This document shows positions 8,501-16,447 of a stretch of 64,000 nt of DNA, one piece after another. The notes beneath the pieces were generated by a model. It saw only the letters and a program-made list of their open reading frames with translations, made no database searches and was not told the DNA's origin. The stretch is from Bacteroidaceae bacterium (GTDB lineage: Bacteria > Bacteroidota > Bacteroidia > Bacteroidales > Bacteroidaceae): positions 1 through 64,000 of the forward strand of contig JAGBKI010000020.1 of the NCBI GenBank assembly GCA_017933995.1, written 5' to 3'. A program made the translations under genes and the position numbers. Each line of letters begins with the position of its first letter. Position 1 is the first letter of the stretch.

Positions 8501-8857
8501 CGCGAGGCCGTGCAGGAGGGACTGCTGCCAGCCGACGAGGAGGCGCGCACCCTCGCCTTCGTCACGCAGCGCGTCAGCCAAGGGGAGGCAGCCCCGTGGT
8601 TCGACGGCACGTGGGCGCTCTTCCGCGAGTGTACCATCCTGAGCCGCACGCCCGACGGCACACTGCTGCGCCGACGCCCCGACCGCGTGATGGAGCGCGA
8701 CGGACAGACACTCGTCGTTGACTTCAAGTTCGGCAAGCCACGCCCCGAGCACGCCCACCAGGTCAGCGAATACATGGACTTGCTCCGACAGATGGGCAAG
8801 CCCCACGTCACCGGCCACGTCTGGTACGTCCTCCAAAACCGCATCGTCCACGTCTGA
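5516..8857 (+). CDS. AddA/RecB-like UvrD-family helicase with PD-(D/E)xK nuclease domain
   Basis: About 1113 residues. Superfamily 1A motifs are clear in order: Walker A ASAGSGKTFELT at the N-terminus, motif II IDEFQDTS, motif III GDVKQSIYRWRNGD, motif V LLTVHKSKG, and motif VI LLYVAFTRA. Near the C-terminus are RRRPDRVME and VVDFKFGKP, the RecB/AddA-type nuclease core. Such enzymes resect double-strand breaks for recombination; the partner (AddB-like) gene is not adjacent. ATG 5516 is chosen because it immediately precedes the conserved N-terminus; the open frame extends upstream only inside the nuclease gene. Odd feature: three arrays of the 7-base unit AATGGTC lie in-frame, adding peptides such as NGQWSMVNGQ near residues 76-86, 557-567 and 912-926. 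The unit length is not a multiple of three, so a change in copy number would shift the frame. Confidence 0.9.
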   Translation: MVPQRLNVFRASAGSGKTFELTAQYISLLLAYESAQPRAILAVTFTQKATQEMKTRILEHLYDIAHFGEEYVETGNGQWSMVNGQSSPAPDGFLAKVMLETGQPADVLRRRAATALHAVLHNYDDFYVQTIDSFLQRLLRALAHELGLSAGYQVDIDDKETIHRAVDRLMEELPQHKQLLDWVTRFTMEHMEETGRWKVVNQVKDLAGEINKEAFAKDSDRLSDKLDNHTVGDYQRRLRAIRTAALQELNAEAQRLQPMMGDGKRFSYGGDMANYIANLCAEKPEFKEPGKRMQGFLASPDNWFGKNGPKNAALADEAATLHPLLVALEETRRRTLHTINSCDLSLKQLGELRLLGEIERLVAEINDESGRFLLSRTPLLFDRLVDDSDTSFVYERAGVQFRHVMIDEFQDTSTLQWHTFRRLIDESLAGGNSSMLVGDVKQSIYRWRNGDWETLAGIERIFRPDQLAATTLQTNYRSDSRIVAFNNAFFGHALAHPLFADHNTADEQSELRRIYDDVEQRTAPGKDEGFVRVSVGGTKSGWIGFEPEEEEQATPDNGQRSTVNGQSDLDPVLEDMAEQIRSLHDEGGVAYRDIAVLLRTNRDAVRIIQYLALHHPTLPLVSAEAFQLESSPAVQTVVAALRYLLHRSDTAAQVYLLHRYYTLVRREDVAWEELVSRRDELMPPAFDTERNALLRLPLYERCERIVALLELGRMEGQQDYLFCFLDGVKAFLQSERSDVELFLQHWDEKLCTKAIAATGTEGVQLLTVHKSKGLAFHTVLMPYVAWELCADSSFMKKNLLWCQPTEAPYSDMPLLPMEMKQAMADSIYKDAYTREQFRQRVENLNLLYVAFTRAVHNLYVWLDADKKDFGNSVGALVADFVLPDGERAPFLYTAGKLALAQGTSSENQAPANGQQSMVNGQRSMVNPLRTVPRPATVGMPQAEWRAEFRQSTRAIDFMADPDEDERQQREYINRGKLLHSIFEHIATASDAPAAVREAVQEGLLPADEEARTLAFVTQRVSQGEAAPWFDGTWALFRECTILSRTPDGTLLRRRPDRVMERDGQTLVVDFKFGKPRPEHAHQVSEYMDLLRQMGKPHVTGHVWYVLQNRIVHV
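5741..5771 (+). repeat. Heptanucleotide array (AATGGTC)4 inside the helicase gene
   Basis: Four perfect copies of AATGGTC followed by a partial unit, read as NGQWSMVNGQ. It lies between the Walker A region and the next conserved helicase segment, so it probably encodes a loop. Confidence 0.9.
7184..7214 (+). repeat. Heptanucleotide array, second, in the helicase gene
   Basis: Four units of AATGGTC/AACGGTC, read as NGQRSTVNGQ. It has point variants, unlike the perfect first array. Confidence 0.9.
8249..8293 (+). repeat. Heptanucleotide array, third, in the helicase gene
   Basis: Six units of AATGGTC with variants (AACAGTC, AACGGTC), placed between helicase motif VI and the nuclease domain. 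This is a natural linker position. Confidence 0.9.
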
Positions 8858-8883
8858 GTAACCCCATAAAGTTCCAAAAAAGG

Positions 8884-9525
8884 ATGCTTACAATCATGTC
8901 CCCACGCATAGCCATCATCAGTCCCGACACGCTGGCTGCCATCGGACTGGGCACACTCATCGAGGAGATGATGCCCGCCGGAGAGGTATGCCTCTACGCC
9001 TCGCTCGAAGAACTGGCGCAGCAGACACACGCAGACTACAACGCCGCTGCCGACCCGTTTGTCCACTATTTCATCTCGGCTGGTACGCTACTCTCTCACG
9101 CCCGTTTCTTTCTACCACGTCGCCACAAGACCATTGTGCTGGCTCACGGCGCAGAGCTTTCGGCATTGCCTGAGGGGTTCCGCACGGTGGACACTCACCT
9201 GCCGCGCCCCGAACTGTTGCGTGCGCTTGCCGGGCTGCATCACAATGCCCACGGCCCGCACAGTGCACACCCCCTCCCACGTCCCACCACGTCCTCTACG
9301 GACGAAAATACAAAAAAGAGCCTGCTAACTCGGCGCGAAACCGACGTGCTGCGCTGTCTTGTGCGCGGACTTACCAACAAAGGAACCGCCGAGGCACTGG
9401 GCGTGGGGCTGACCACTGTCATCTCCCACCGCGACAACCTCACCCGCAAACTCGGCACACGCTCCCTCGCCGCCCTCACCGTCTACGCCGTGAGCCACGG
9501 CATTGTGGGTGTAGAGGAAATCTGA
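8884..9525 (+). CDS. LuxR/NarL-type transcriptional regulator with divergent receiver-like N-terminus
   Basis: The C-terminal 65 residues are a LuxR helix-turn-helix: LTRRETDVLRCLVRGLTNKG, then EALGVGLTTVISHRDNLTRKLGTRS, the recognition part. The N-terminal 120 residues start like a receiver fold (RIAIISPDTLAAIGLGTLIEE). However, I cannot identify the usual acidic pocket plus phospho-accepting Asp, so activity may not depend on a histidine kinase. Similar pseudo-receiver LuxR proteins are common in Bacteroidales. The gene follows the helicase by 26 bases. ATG 8884 and ATG 8896 are both possible starts; the second places the conserved MSPRIAIIS at the N-terminus. A strong bidirectional terminator follows. 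Confidence 0.8.
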   Translation: MLTIMSPRIAIISPDTLAAIGLGTLIEEMMPAGEVCLYASLEELAQQTHADYNAAADPFVHYFISAGTLLSHARFFLPRRHKTIVLAHGAELSALPEGFRTVDTHLPRPELLRALAGLHHNAHGPHSAHPLPRPTTSSTDENTKKSLLTRRETDVLRCLVRGLTNKGTAEALGVGLTTVISHRDNLTRKLGTRSLAALTVYAVSHGIVGVEEI

Positions 9526-9548
9526 TTGTGCACATTCTTTTTCAGAAC

Positions 9549-9586
9549 AACTCCCCCGGAAACCAAGTTTGGTTTCCGGGGGAGTT
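9549..9586. terminator. Bidirectional terminator between the LuxR gene and lacZ
   Basis: A perfect 16-base-pair stem (AACTCCCCCGGAAACC at 9549-9564, complement at 9571-9586) with a 6-base loop. It sits between convergent genes and is AT-rich at its outer ends, as expected for termination in both directions. Confidence 0.85.
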
Positions 9587-9616
9587 GTCGTGTTGTATCA
9601 TCAGAAGCAACTGATG

Positions 9617-12600
9617 TCACTTCCCAAAGACGAGGAGGAAGGTTTGGCGGCAGTCGCGAGCCTTGAGCATGTATTCGGGGCGTGGTGTACTGCCCCAACT
9701 GTCCACGCAGCCCAACCCCATCTGCTTGCCGATGTTCACAACGGTGTAGGGACGGGGGCGCAGGTCACCGCTGTGCATGTGGTGCGCCTCCTTGACGGGG
9801 CCGCCGTCGAGGTCGGACACCTCGTAGTTGAGCGCACTGAACTCAAAAGGTTCCGCACCTAATACATAAAGGTAGGGGATGTGCTTATCGGCAGATGCGA
9901 TAAGGGAAAGCAAGCGCGTGTCTATATGGTTTCCGCTCTCCTGCGGCCGCACATACCCGTAGTATTGGTCGGCAACTTTTTCTTCGTAGTTACCAATAAA
10001 GGCTGCATCGTGGCGATCAATGTAGTTCTCCACCGGCCCACGACCGATATAGGCCACATTGTCGTACTGCCGAGGCATTGTCAGCTGCAATGCGAAACGC
10101 GGCAACTCGTAATCCTTAGCTTTCGAAGAGGGTATAAGTTCCTCTGTCACGGCAAGCTTATTCGCCAGAAGCGTGTACTCCATCCGTAACGTGCAATGCA
10201 GATTAGGCATATCATAGACAGCCTTTGCACCTTTTTCTCCAAATTCCAGCGAAGTGAGTTTCAACTCGGGCGATTTCCAAGCGGCAAAGCGGCGTTGCAG
10301 ACCAGCGCCGTAGTCATTGTCGGTCGGGGCGCGCCAAAAATTGGGCACGATGCTGGTGCCAGGCTGGAGCATAGCCTTGCCGTCGCAGTCGAGGTAGTCT
10401 ATCCAGCCTGTCTGCTTGTTGAACGTGACGCTATAGTTCTCCGCCTTGTAAATAACCGCTGAATTGGTCTCATCCTTTTCAACTGCGGGTGCTTCGCTGA
10501 CAGCGTGTTCTATCAGCGTACCAATCATTTTGGAATACGCCTCGGCATTAAACGTAAACTGTTGACGCGCCAGCGTGTCGCAGCCAAAAGTTTCTGATGT
10601 GGCCTTGCCTGTCACATAGTTGAGGGTGAGTATATTCGATGCCTTTTCCTTCTCGCGAGCCATGCGGGCAGCCACCTCGGGCAGGACTATCGTGACACGC
10701 CCTTGCGGAGCTATGGTGGGTAGCGGGCACTCGCCGTTGATGCTACTCATACCGTCGCCATACTGCCACTGCACCGTCGCTCCCTCGACGGGGGCGAAGA
10801 AGTTTTCGTTGAACACCTCAAGCGTGCAGGTGGCGCTGTCCTTGAGTGCGGTCCAAAGGGGCTGGTGCCAGTACTGCACCTCGTAGGCGTGGGGGTTCCA
10901 CACGCGGTCGGGACGCAGCAGGCCGTTGCAGTTGAAGTTGTGGTCGCTGGCGGGATAGCGTCCGAAGTCGCCGCCGTAGGCGAACGAGGGGATGCCGTTT
11001 TCGGTCGCGCCGCGCCCCACCTGCATCACGCCGGAACTGTCGCGGTGGGCGTAGATGCCCTGGTCGACGAAGTCCCAGATGAAGCCGCCCTGGTAGTTGG
11101 GGTACTTGCGGATGAGTTCCCAGTACTCGCGGAAGCCTCCCTCGCTGTTGCCCATGGCGTGGGCGTACTCGCACTGGATGAGGGGTTTGGGCGGGTTGTT
11201 GCTGAGGTAGCGCTCGCAGGCGGCGTAGTTGTAGTACATGGGGCAGAAGATGTCGGTCTTGCCCTCCAGCCCGGCGCGCTCGTACTGCACGGGGCGCGTG
11301 GGGTCGTAGGCTTTCACCATGTCGTAGGCGTCCTCGAAGTTGGGGCCGTAGCCGGCTTCGTTGCCCAGACTCCATATTATAATAGAGGGGTGGTTCTTGA
11401 AGGTCTCGACGTTGTTGCGGTTGCGCTCCAGGTGGGCCTGTCGCCACTCCGGCACGCGGGCGAGGGTCTTGTCGCCGTAGCCCATACCGTGGCTCTCGAT
11501 GTTGGCCTCGGCCACGACGTAGAAGCCCCATTCGTCGAGCAGGTCGTAGAAGCGCGGGTCGTCGGGGTAGTGGCAGGTGCGCACGGCGTTCACGCCCATG
11601 CGCTTCATCTCGCGGAGGTCCTGCACCATGCGCTCGGTGCTGACGACGTAGCCGCCGTCGGGATCCATCTCGTGGCGGTTCACGCCCTTGATGAGCACGG
11701 GCCGGCCGTTGACGAGCAGTTGGGCGTCCTTAATCTCAACGGTGCGGAAACCCACGCGCTGCTGGAAACTCTCGGCCACCTGGCCGCCGCAGCGCAGCGT
11801 GACGCGCAGGTTGTAGAGGTTGGGCGTCTCGGCGGTCCAGGGGCGGATGCCGGGAAGCGTGACGTTGATTTTCTTGCGGGGGGCGTTGCCTTTGTCTTGG
11901 TAGACTACGCTGCCGTCCTTGTCGAGCAGGGTGTAGTCGACGGTGCAGCCCTTGGCCGCCGGGGCGTCGAGGCTGACGGTGAGCTGGCCGTCGCGGTAGT
12001 CGTTGACGAGTTGCGAGGTGATGCGGATGTCGTTGATGTGCTGCTCGGGGCGTGCGGCAAGGTAGACCTCGCGGGCTATGCCGGTGAAGCGCCAGAAGTC
12101 CTGGTCCTCAAGGTATGAGCCGTCGCACCACCGCATCACGCGCATGACGATGAGGTTCTCCTGCCCGGCGCGGACGTAGGGCGTGAGGTCGAACTCGGCG
12201 GCCACTTTGCTGTCCTCGCTGTAGCCTATGAAGCGTCCGTTTACCCACACGGCGAGGTTGCTGGTGGCGCTGCCCACGTGGAGCGTGACGTGCTGGCGTT
12301 CCCAGTCGGCGGGCAGGGTGACGGTGCGGCGGTAGAGGCCGGTGTAGTTGTTGCGCGTCTCGACGCGGGGCGGGTCGTTGTCGAACTGCGTGGCCCAGGC
12401 GTAGCCTATGTTCTTGTAGATGGGGGCGCCGTAGCCGTTCATCTCGAAGAGGCCCGGCACGGGGAACTTCGTCCAGCCGTCGGTCCTGAAGCCGGGGGCG
12501 TAGAAGTCGGCGGGGGCTTCGTCGTAGTTCTGGTAGAAGCGGAAGTCCCACTGGCCTTCGAGGCTGAGGTAGCGCGCGGAGGCGGACTTGTCGCCCCGGG

Positions 12601-12787
12601 CTGCGAGTTGCTCGCTCTCGAAGCCGAAGAAGGGCGTGTGGGGCGCGAGCGTATAGACGCGGTTCACGGCGGGGTCGAGCCAGGCGGTTGCGGCCACGTC
12701 GGCGGGCTGCGCCTGCTGCCCGCGCTGCGCCGCCAGCGGCAATGCGGCCACGGCGGCGAGGAGGGAGACGATAAGTTTGGTTTTCAT
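9617..12787 (-). CDS. lacZ: Secreted GH2 beta-galactosidase (LacZ-type)
   Basis: A 1056-residue protein with an N-terminal signal peptide (cleavage after about LPLAAQ), so it is periplasmic or surface located. Domain order is that of large LacZ enzymes: sugar-binding jelly roll (about 55-230), immunoglobulin-like domain (to about 340), TIM barrel (about 340-640), a further beta domain, and the beta-galactosidase small-chain domain (about 780-1050). The acid/base Glu lies in SLGNEAGYG (near 476) and the nucleophile in IQCEYAHAMGNSEGG (near 540). It releases terminal beta-linked galactose from oligosaccharides. No SusC/SusD or transporter is adjacent. The fucosidase, GH16 and sulfatase genes elsewhere in the window suggest use on complex glycans. 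Confidence 0.93.
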   Translation of the reverse strand: MKTKLIVSLLAAVAALPLAAQRGQQAQPADVAATAWLDPAVNRVYTLAPHTPFFGFESEQLAARGDKSASARYLSLEGQWDFRFYQNYDEAPADFYAPGFRTDGWTKFPVPGLFEMNGYGAPIYKNIGYAWATQFDNDPPRVETRNNYTGLYRRTVTLPADWERQHVTLHVGSATSNLAVWVNGRFIGYSEDSKVAAEFDLTPYVRAGQENLIVMRVMRWCDGSYLEDQDFWRFTGIAREVYLAARPEQHINDIRITSQLVNDYRDGQLTVSLDAPAAKGCTVDYTLLDKDGSVVYQDKGNAPRKKINVTLPGIRPWTAETPNLYNLRVTLRCGGQVAESFQQRVGFRTVEIKDAQLLVNGRPVLIKGVNRHEMDPDGGYVVSTERMVQDLREMKRMGVNAVRTCHYPDDPRFYDLLDEWGFYVVAEANIESHGMGYGDKTLARVPEWRQAHLERNRNNVETFKNHPSIIIWSLGNEAGYGPNFEDAYDMVKAYDPTRPVQYERAGLEGKTDIFCPMYYNYAACERYLSNNPPKPLIQCEYAHAMGNSEGGFREYWELIRKYPNYQGGFIWDFVDQGIYAHRDSSGVMQVGRGATENGIPSFAYGGDFGRYPASDHNFNCNGLLRPDRVWNPHAYEVQYWHQPLWTALKDSATCTLEVFNENFFAPVEGATVQWQYGDGMSSINGECPLPTIAPQGRVTIVLPEVAARMAREKEKASNILTLNYVTGKATSETFGCDTLARQQFTFNAEAYSKMIGTLIEHAVSEAPAVEKDETNSAVIYKAENYSVTFNKQTGWIDYLDCDGKAMLQPGTSIVPNFWRAPTDNDYGAGLQRRFAAWKSPELKLTSLEFGEKGAKAVYDMPNLHCTLRMEYTLLANKLAVTEELIPSSKAKDYELPRFALQLTMPRQYDNVAYIGRGPVENYIDRHDAAFIGNYEEKVADQYYGYVRPQESGNHIDTRLLSLIASADKHIPYLYVLGAEPFEFSALNYEVSDLDGGPVKEAHHMHSGDLRPRPYTVVNIGKQMGLGCVDSWGSTPRPEYMLKARDCRQTFLLVFGK

Positions 12788-12882
12788 GGGGTTGGGTGGG
12801 TTAGGTGCGGGGATATCAAGTGAGTTTTATTGGAGCGAGTTTATATGATTCATTCGACCTTAATGCAATGCTTGTGCTCTAT

Positions 12883-13126
12883 GACGCTGAAAGCGTCACC
12901 CCCTCTGTAATCGCGGGTTCGCGCAGTGGAACGGAGCGAACCTGCGATGGCTGTGGACGTCTTGACGGACGCTGAAAGCGTCCCCCACGACGGGAATTTG
13001 CAATCTTTCTTTAGGTCTTGTGGGGCACGCTTCCAGCGTGCGTTCGATGAAATACCGCCTGCCGCAGGTGCGCTTCGTTTCACTACGCGTACCTGCGGTT
13101 ACAGATGGGGAGACGCTTTCAGCGTC
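12883..13126. repeat. Nested-hairpin intergenic repeat, family A, copy 2
   Basis: A 244-base unit with the same order of palindromes as 1165-1408: terminal GACGCT-N3-AGCGTC hairpins at 12883-12897 and 13112-13126, internal GCACGCTTCCAGCGTGC, and a CCGCAGGT/ACCTGCGG stem. It fills most of the 377-base gap between the lacZ start and the def stop. No gene is seen in the gap. Confidence 0.9.
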
Positions 13127-13164
13127 TTTACGCCGTATCCATACGACACTTATACACCTTGCCC

Positions 13165-13722
13165 TCATCCCCTGGGCGGCTTGACGCGGTAGGCGGCGGA
13201 GACGTGGCCGCGGGCCAGGGTGTTGAGCTTTTTCTTGACGAGTTGCTTGCGCAGGGGCGTGAGGCGGTCGGTGAAAACCTTGCCTTCGAGGTGGTCGGTC
13301 TCGTGCTGCAGGACGCGGGCCAGGAAACCGTCCACCCACTCCTCGTGGTGCGTGCCGTCGGTGTCGTCCCAGGCGAGGCGGATGGTGGTGGGGCGCTTCA
13401 CCTTTTCGTTGATGCCGGGCAGGGATAGGCAGCCCTCGTCGTAGCTGTCGGTCTTGTCGCCGTATTCGAGGATGTGGGGGTTGATGTAGGCGCGGCGGAA
13501 ACCGGCGTACTGCGGCTCGTCGTCCTTGAGGGGGTCGAGGTCGACGACGACGACGCGGATGGCCTTGCCTATCTGGGGCGCGGCGAGGCCCACGCCCTCG
13601 CTCTTGGCCAGCGTCTCGAACATATCGGCAACGAGCTGGGCAAGGCCGGAATAGTCGGGCGTGATGTCCTCGGACGTCTTGCGCAGCACGCCCTGGCCGT
13701 AGGTGTAGATGGGGAGGATCAT
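13165..13722 (-). CDS. def: Peptide deformylase
   Basis: About 185 residues. It removes the N-formyl group from nascent proteins in the cytoplasm. All three family motifs are present: GVGLAAPQIG (motif 1), EGCLSLPG with the metal-binding Cys (motif 2), and QHETDHLEG, the HExxH metal site with catalytic Glu (motif 3). I start at ATG 13722 (MILPIYTYGQ), the conserved N-terminus. The longer open frame upstream runs through low-complexity repeat DNA. It lies downstream of ruvX on the same strand, separated by 120 bases of inverted low-complexity repeats. The ruvX-def order is common in Bacteroidales. Confidence 0.95.
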   Translation of the reverse strand: MILPIYTYGQGVLRKTSEDITPDYSGLAQLVADMFETLAKSEGVGLAAPQIGKAIRVVVVDLDPLKDDEPQYAGFRRAYINPHILEYGDKTDSYDEGCLSLPGINEKVKRPTTIRLAWDDTDGTHHEEWVDGFLARVLQHETDHLEGKVFTDRLTPLRKQLVKKKLNTLARGHVSAAYRVKPPRG

Positions 13723-13730
13723 AAACTGTT

Positions 13731-13850
13731 TTTTAGTTAATAGTGAAAAGTTAAAAGTGAATAGTTGAGAATGTGGTGCAAGCCCGTGTGCGGCTGTCCC
13801 AAAGTGTAGAGCCAAACTCCACTTTTAACTTTTAATTTTTAATTATTCAC
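13731..13850. repeat. Low-complexity inverted pair between def and ruvX
   Basis: The left part (AATAGTGAAAAGTTAAAAGT and neighbours, 13739-13770) is roughly complementary to the right part (CACTTTTAACTTTTAATTTT and neighbours, 13819-13850). About 45 GC-richer bases lie between them. RNA could fold into a long AU-rich stem. The right arm overlaps the ruvX stop codon. Confidence 0.6.
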
Positions 13851-14268
13851 TATACCTTTGCCGGCTCTCCATATAGTCCTGCAGGATGATGCAGGCGGAG
13901 ATTTCGTCGACGAGTGCCTTGTCGCGGCGCTTCATGCGGGGCAGTCCGCCGTCGAGCATGGCGCGGTGGGCCAGGCGGCTGGTGAAACGCTCGTCGTAGT
14001 AGGTGACGGGCAGTTGGGGCATTTCCTTCTTGAGGCGGGCCACGAATTGGCGGACGCGTGCCTGGTTCTCGCTGGGCGTGCCGTCGGTCTGGGTGGGCAG
14101 GCCGATGATGACGCGCTCAACGGCCTCGCGCCGGGTGTAGTCGCGCAGGAAGTCGAGCAGCGTGTGGGTGGGCACGGTGCAGAGGCCGCCCGGCACAATC
14201 TGCAGCGGGTCGGTCACGGCGATGCCCGTCCGGCGGCGTCCGTAGTCGATGGAGAGGAGGCGGGGCAC
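13843..14268 (-). CDS. ruvX: RuvX/YqgF family Holliday junction resolvase-like protein
   Basis: About 141 residues with an RNase H-like fold. The N-terminal LLSIDYGRRRTGIAVTD carries the first catalytic Asp. VIIGLPTQTDGTPSE is the second conserved segment, and YDERFTS and VDEISACIILQDY supply the remaining acidic residues. The family is implicated in pre-16S rRNA 5' end processing and proposed to act on Holliday junctions. GTG at 14268 is chosen because it directly precedes the conserved core; the longer frame upstream is repeat-derived. It lies between serS and def on the same strand. Confidence 0.9.
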   Translation of the reverse strand: MPRLLSIDYGRRRTGIAVTDPLQIVPGGLCTVPTHTLLDFLRDYTRREAVERVIIGLPTQTDGTPSENQARVRQFVARLKKEMPQLPVTYYDERFTSRLAHRAMLDGGLPRMKRRDKALVDEISACIILQDYMESRQRYSE

Positions 14269-14499
14269 TTGTTTTAAGTAATAATTAAAAATTAAAAAGT
14301 AAAAAATAAGTTTGTCGCGGCGGCGGGAGTTTTTGCCGCAGATTGCATTAACTTCGCGTTGGCTTTCGCCAACGGCTTTTTGTGAAATCAATATCGGGCG
14401 AAAGCGGCGGTCTGTGACAATCTGTGCATAAATCCGAGCAATCTGTGGTTACAAAAAGACACGGCGGCTCAACCTAACTCCACTTTTCACTTTTATCTT
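14269..14499. repeat. Low-complexity inverted pair flanking a leader between ruvX and serS
   Basis: AT-rich arms (14271-14309 and 14478-14518) of the AATTAAAAAGTAAAAA / TTTTTACTTTTTAATT type bracket about 170 bases. The core contains a GTTGGC...GCCAAC mini-hairpin near 14358 and repeated CAATCTGTG words (14416-14450). No gene is seen. The right arm overlaps the end of serS. Confidence 0.5.
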
Positions 14500-15780
14500 T
14501 TACTTTTTAATTATTTCGGTTCCCACATACGGCTGGAGGGCCTTGGGGATGCGGATGCCGTCGGGCGTCTGGTTGTTTTCCAGCAGGGCGGCGACGATGC
14601 GGGGCAGGGCCAGGGCGGAGCCGTTGAGCGTGTGGCAGAGCTGTATCTTCTTGTCCGCCGCCGTGCGGTAGCGGCAGTGCAGGCGGTTGGCCTGGTAGGT
14701 GTCGAAGTTCGACACGCTGCTCACCTCCAGCCAGCGTTGCTGGGCTTCGCTGTAGACCTCGAAGTCGTAGCACAGCGCGGCGGTGAAACTCATGTCGCCG
14801 CCACAGAGGCGCAGGATGCGGTAGGGCAGTTCGAGCTTCTGCAACAGTCCCTCGACGTGGGCCAGCATCTCGCGGTGTGACTCGTCGCTGTGCTCGGGCG
14901 TGTCGATGCGCACGATTTCAATCTTGCTGAACTCGTGGAGGCGGTTCAGGCCGCGCACGTCCTTGCCGTAGCTGCCGGCCTCGCGGCGGAAGCACTGCGT
15001 GTAGGCGCAGAGGCGCACGGGCAGTTCCTGCTCGGTGAGGATGACGTCGCGGAAGATGTTGGTCACGGGGACCTCGGCGGTGGGGATGAGGTAGAGGTCG
15101 TCGGCTGTGGCGTGGTACATCTGGCCCTCCTTGTCGGGCAACTGGCCTGTGCCGTAGCCCGAGGCGGCGTTGACCACCGTGGGCGGCATCACCTCGGTAT
15201 AGCCCGAGGCGCGCGCCTCGTCGAGGAAGAAGTTGATCAGCCCGCGCTGCAGGCGCGCGCCCCAGCCTTTGTAGACGGGGAAGCCCGCGCCGGTGATTTT
15301 CACGCCGAGGTCGAAGTCGATGAGGTCGTACTGCTTGGCCAGTTCCCAGTGGGGCAGGGCGTCCTGGGGCAGGGGAATCTCTTGGCCGCCGGTCTTGACG
15401 ACGAGGTTGTCGGCGGCGCCGGTGCCTTCGGGCACGATGTCGTAGGGCACGTTGGGGATGGTCAGCAACAGTTGCTCCATGTCGCGCTGCGCCTGGGCCA
15501 TACGCGCCTCGATGTCGGCGTTGCCGGCCTTGGTGGCGGCCACTTCGGCCTTGACGGCCTCGGCCTCCTCGCGCTTGCCCTGCTTCATCAGCGCGCCGAT
15601 TTCCTTGGCTTTGAGTTTCAGGGCGGCCAGGCGGGCGTCGAGCTCGGCCTGGGCCGATTTGCGCTGGTCGTTGAGGGCGAGCACCTGGCCGATGGCCTCG
15701 GCGGCGCCCGCAAAGTGTTTCTTCTCCAGGCCGCGAAGCACGCCCTCGCGGTTTTCCGTGATTTGTCGGATGGTAAGCAT
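14500..15780 (-). CDS. serS: Seryl-tRNA synthetase
   Basis: About 426 residues, the normal length. It charges tRNA-Ser. The N-terminal region to about residue 110 is the coiled-coil tRNA-binding arm, rich in Ala/Glu/Lys (EVAATKAGNADIEARMAQAQ). Class II motif 2 is visible as QCFRREAGSYGKDVRGLNR and motif 3 as LALPRIVAALLENNQ. ATG 15780 gives the conserved start MLTIRQITENREGV. The much longer open frame upstream is created by a family B repeat that lies in the serS leader, so the true message probably carries that structured repeat in its 5' untranslated region. Confidence 0.95.
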   Translation of the reverse strand: MLTIRQITENREGVLRGLEKKHFAGAAEAIGQVLALNDQRKSAQAELDARLAALKLKAKEIGALMKQGKREEAEAVKAEVAATKAGNADIEARMAQAQRDMEQLLLTIPNVPYDIVPEGTGAADNLVVKTGGQEIPLPQDALPHWELAKQYDLIDFDLGVKITGAGFPVYKGWGARLQRGLINFFLDEARASGYTEVMPPTVVNAASGYGTGQLPDKEGQMYHATADDLYLIPTAEVPVTNIFRDVILTEQELPVRLCAYTQCFRREAGSYGKDVRGLNRLHEFSKIEIVRIDTPEHSDESHREMLAHVEGLLQKLELPYRILRLCGGDMSFTAALCYDFEVYSEAQQRWLEVSSVSNFDTYQANRLHCRYRTAADKKIQLCHTLNGSALALPRIVAALLENNQTPDGIRIPKALQPYVGTEIIKK

Positions 15781-15852
15781 ATTTCTTGGGTATGGTTTTT
15801 GTCGGTTTGTGCGCGAGTGGGTGAAAACGGACGAAGCGGTTTCGCGCAGCCC

Positions 15853-16049
15853 TAACCCCCAGCGGGGGTTACAGAAGATAGACCGGGGCTGCGCCCCGGG
15901 GAGGACGGCATCACTACAACCAACCTCGGAGAGGTTGCACAAAACTTGTGCGGTGCAGGGGCTTGTGCAACCTCTCCGAGGTTGGTTCAAACGGGTGCTG
16001 AAAACCGGGGCGCTGCCCCAGCTTATCGTCTGCAACCCCGCTGGGGTTG
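15853..16049. repeat. Nested-palindrome repeat, family B, copy 1, in the serS leader
   Basis: It consists of TAACCCCCAGCGGGGGTTA, a CCGGGGC..GCCCCGG stem, a perfect 25-bp inverted repeat (15918-15942 with 15963-15987, core CCTCGGAGAGG), a GGGGCGCTGCCCC stem and CAACCCCGCTGGGGTTG. The same modules appear in the same order at 37153-37345. It forms most of the region just upstream of serS. Confidence 0.9.
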
Positions 16050-16109
16050 TATGCCGGCTCCTTCACAAGCGTTTGTACGGTTTCTTCCGCTCGTTCCACA
16101 TTTTCGCCG

Positions 16110-16117
16110 CGAAGTTA
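16110..16117 (-). promoter_or_regulatory. Possible degenerate -7 box for serS
   Basis: On the minus strand this reads TAACTTCG, one mismatch from TAnnTTTG, about 330 bases before the serS start. If real, the whole family B repeat is part of the serS 5' untranslated region. Confidence 0.25.
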
Positions 16118-16240
16118 CGAAGAACGGGCGGAAGCACCGCGCTGACGGGCGGTTTTGTACGTTTTGCGGATATGTGCCAACAGCCGCATCGCGGGTGCGG
16201 CGAAAAAAGATTCCGCAAGCACACAAAAATCGCCGAGACC

Positions 16241-16368
16241 CACGAAAAAACTTTTTTCAGCGGACTAATTCTCCAAACTAAGCCTTAATTTGTAGAAACT
16301 AAGCCTAAGTTTGTACAAATCAAGGCTTAATTTGCGCAAACTTAGGCTTAATTTGAAGATTTGAAAGC
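16241..16368. repeat. AT-rich 21/22-mer repeat, family C, copy 1
   Basis: Four consecutive units containing CTTAGGCTTAATTTG or its complement. On the left it is preceded by a variant of the family C outer arm (about 16241-16268: a run of A, CTTTTTTC, then AGCGGACTAA), and on the right by AGATTTGAAAGCC. Related copies lie at 31117-31260 and 48678-48765. Confidence 0.85.
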
Positions 16369-16382
16369 CAAGAAGCGAGAAA

Positions 16383-16414
16383 AAGCCCGCTTCAGTCAGG
16401 ATTGAAGCGGGCTT
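16383..16414. terminator. Terminator after the Wza-like gene
   Basis: A perfect 12-base-pair stem (AAGCCCGCTTCA / TGAAGCGGGCTT) with an 8-base loop, about 30 bases past the minus-strand stop at 16448. On the minus strand it is followed by TTTTTCTCG. Confidence 0.8.
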
Positions 16415-16447
16415 GTGTGGGATTGAAGTGGGCGCAAACTGATGCGC

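Noticed and set aside
14269..14391. Upstream extension of ruvX
   Set aside because: The extra residues are Lys/Tyr/Phe-rich translations of AT-rich repeat DNA; the conserved protein starts at GTG 14268.
15781..16035. 85-residue N-terminal extension of SerS
   Set aside because: It is the translation of the family B repeat and is absent from SerS proteins; ATG 15780 gives the canonical start.
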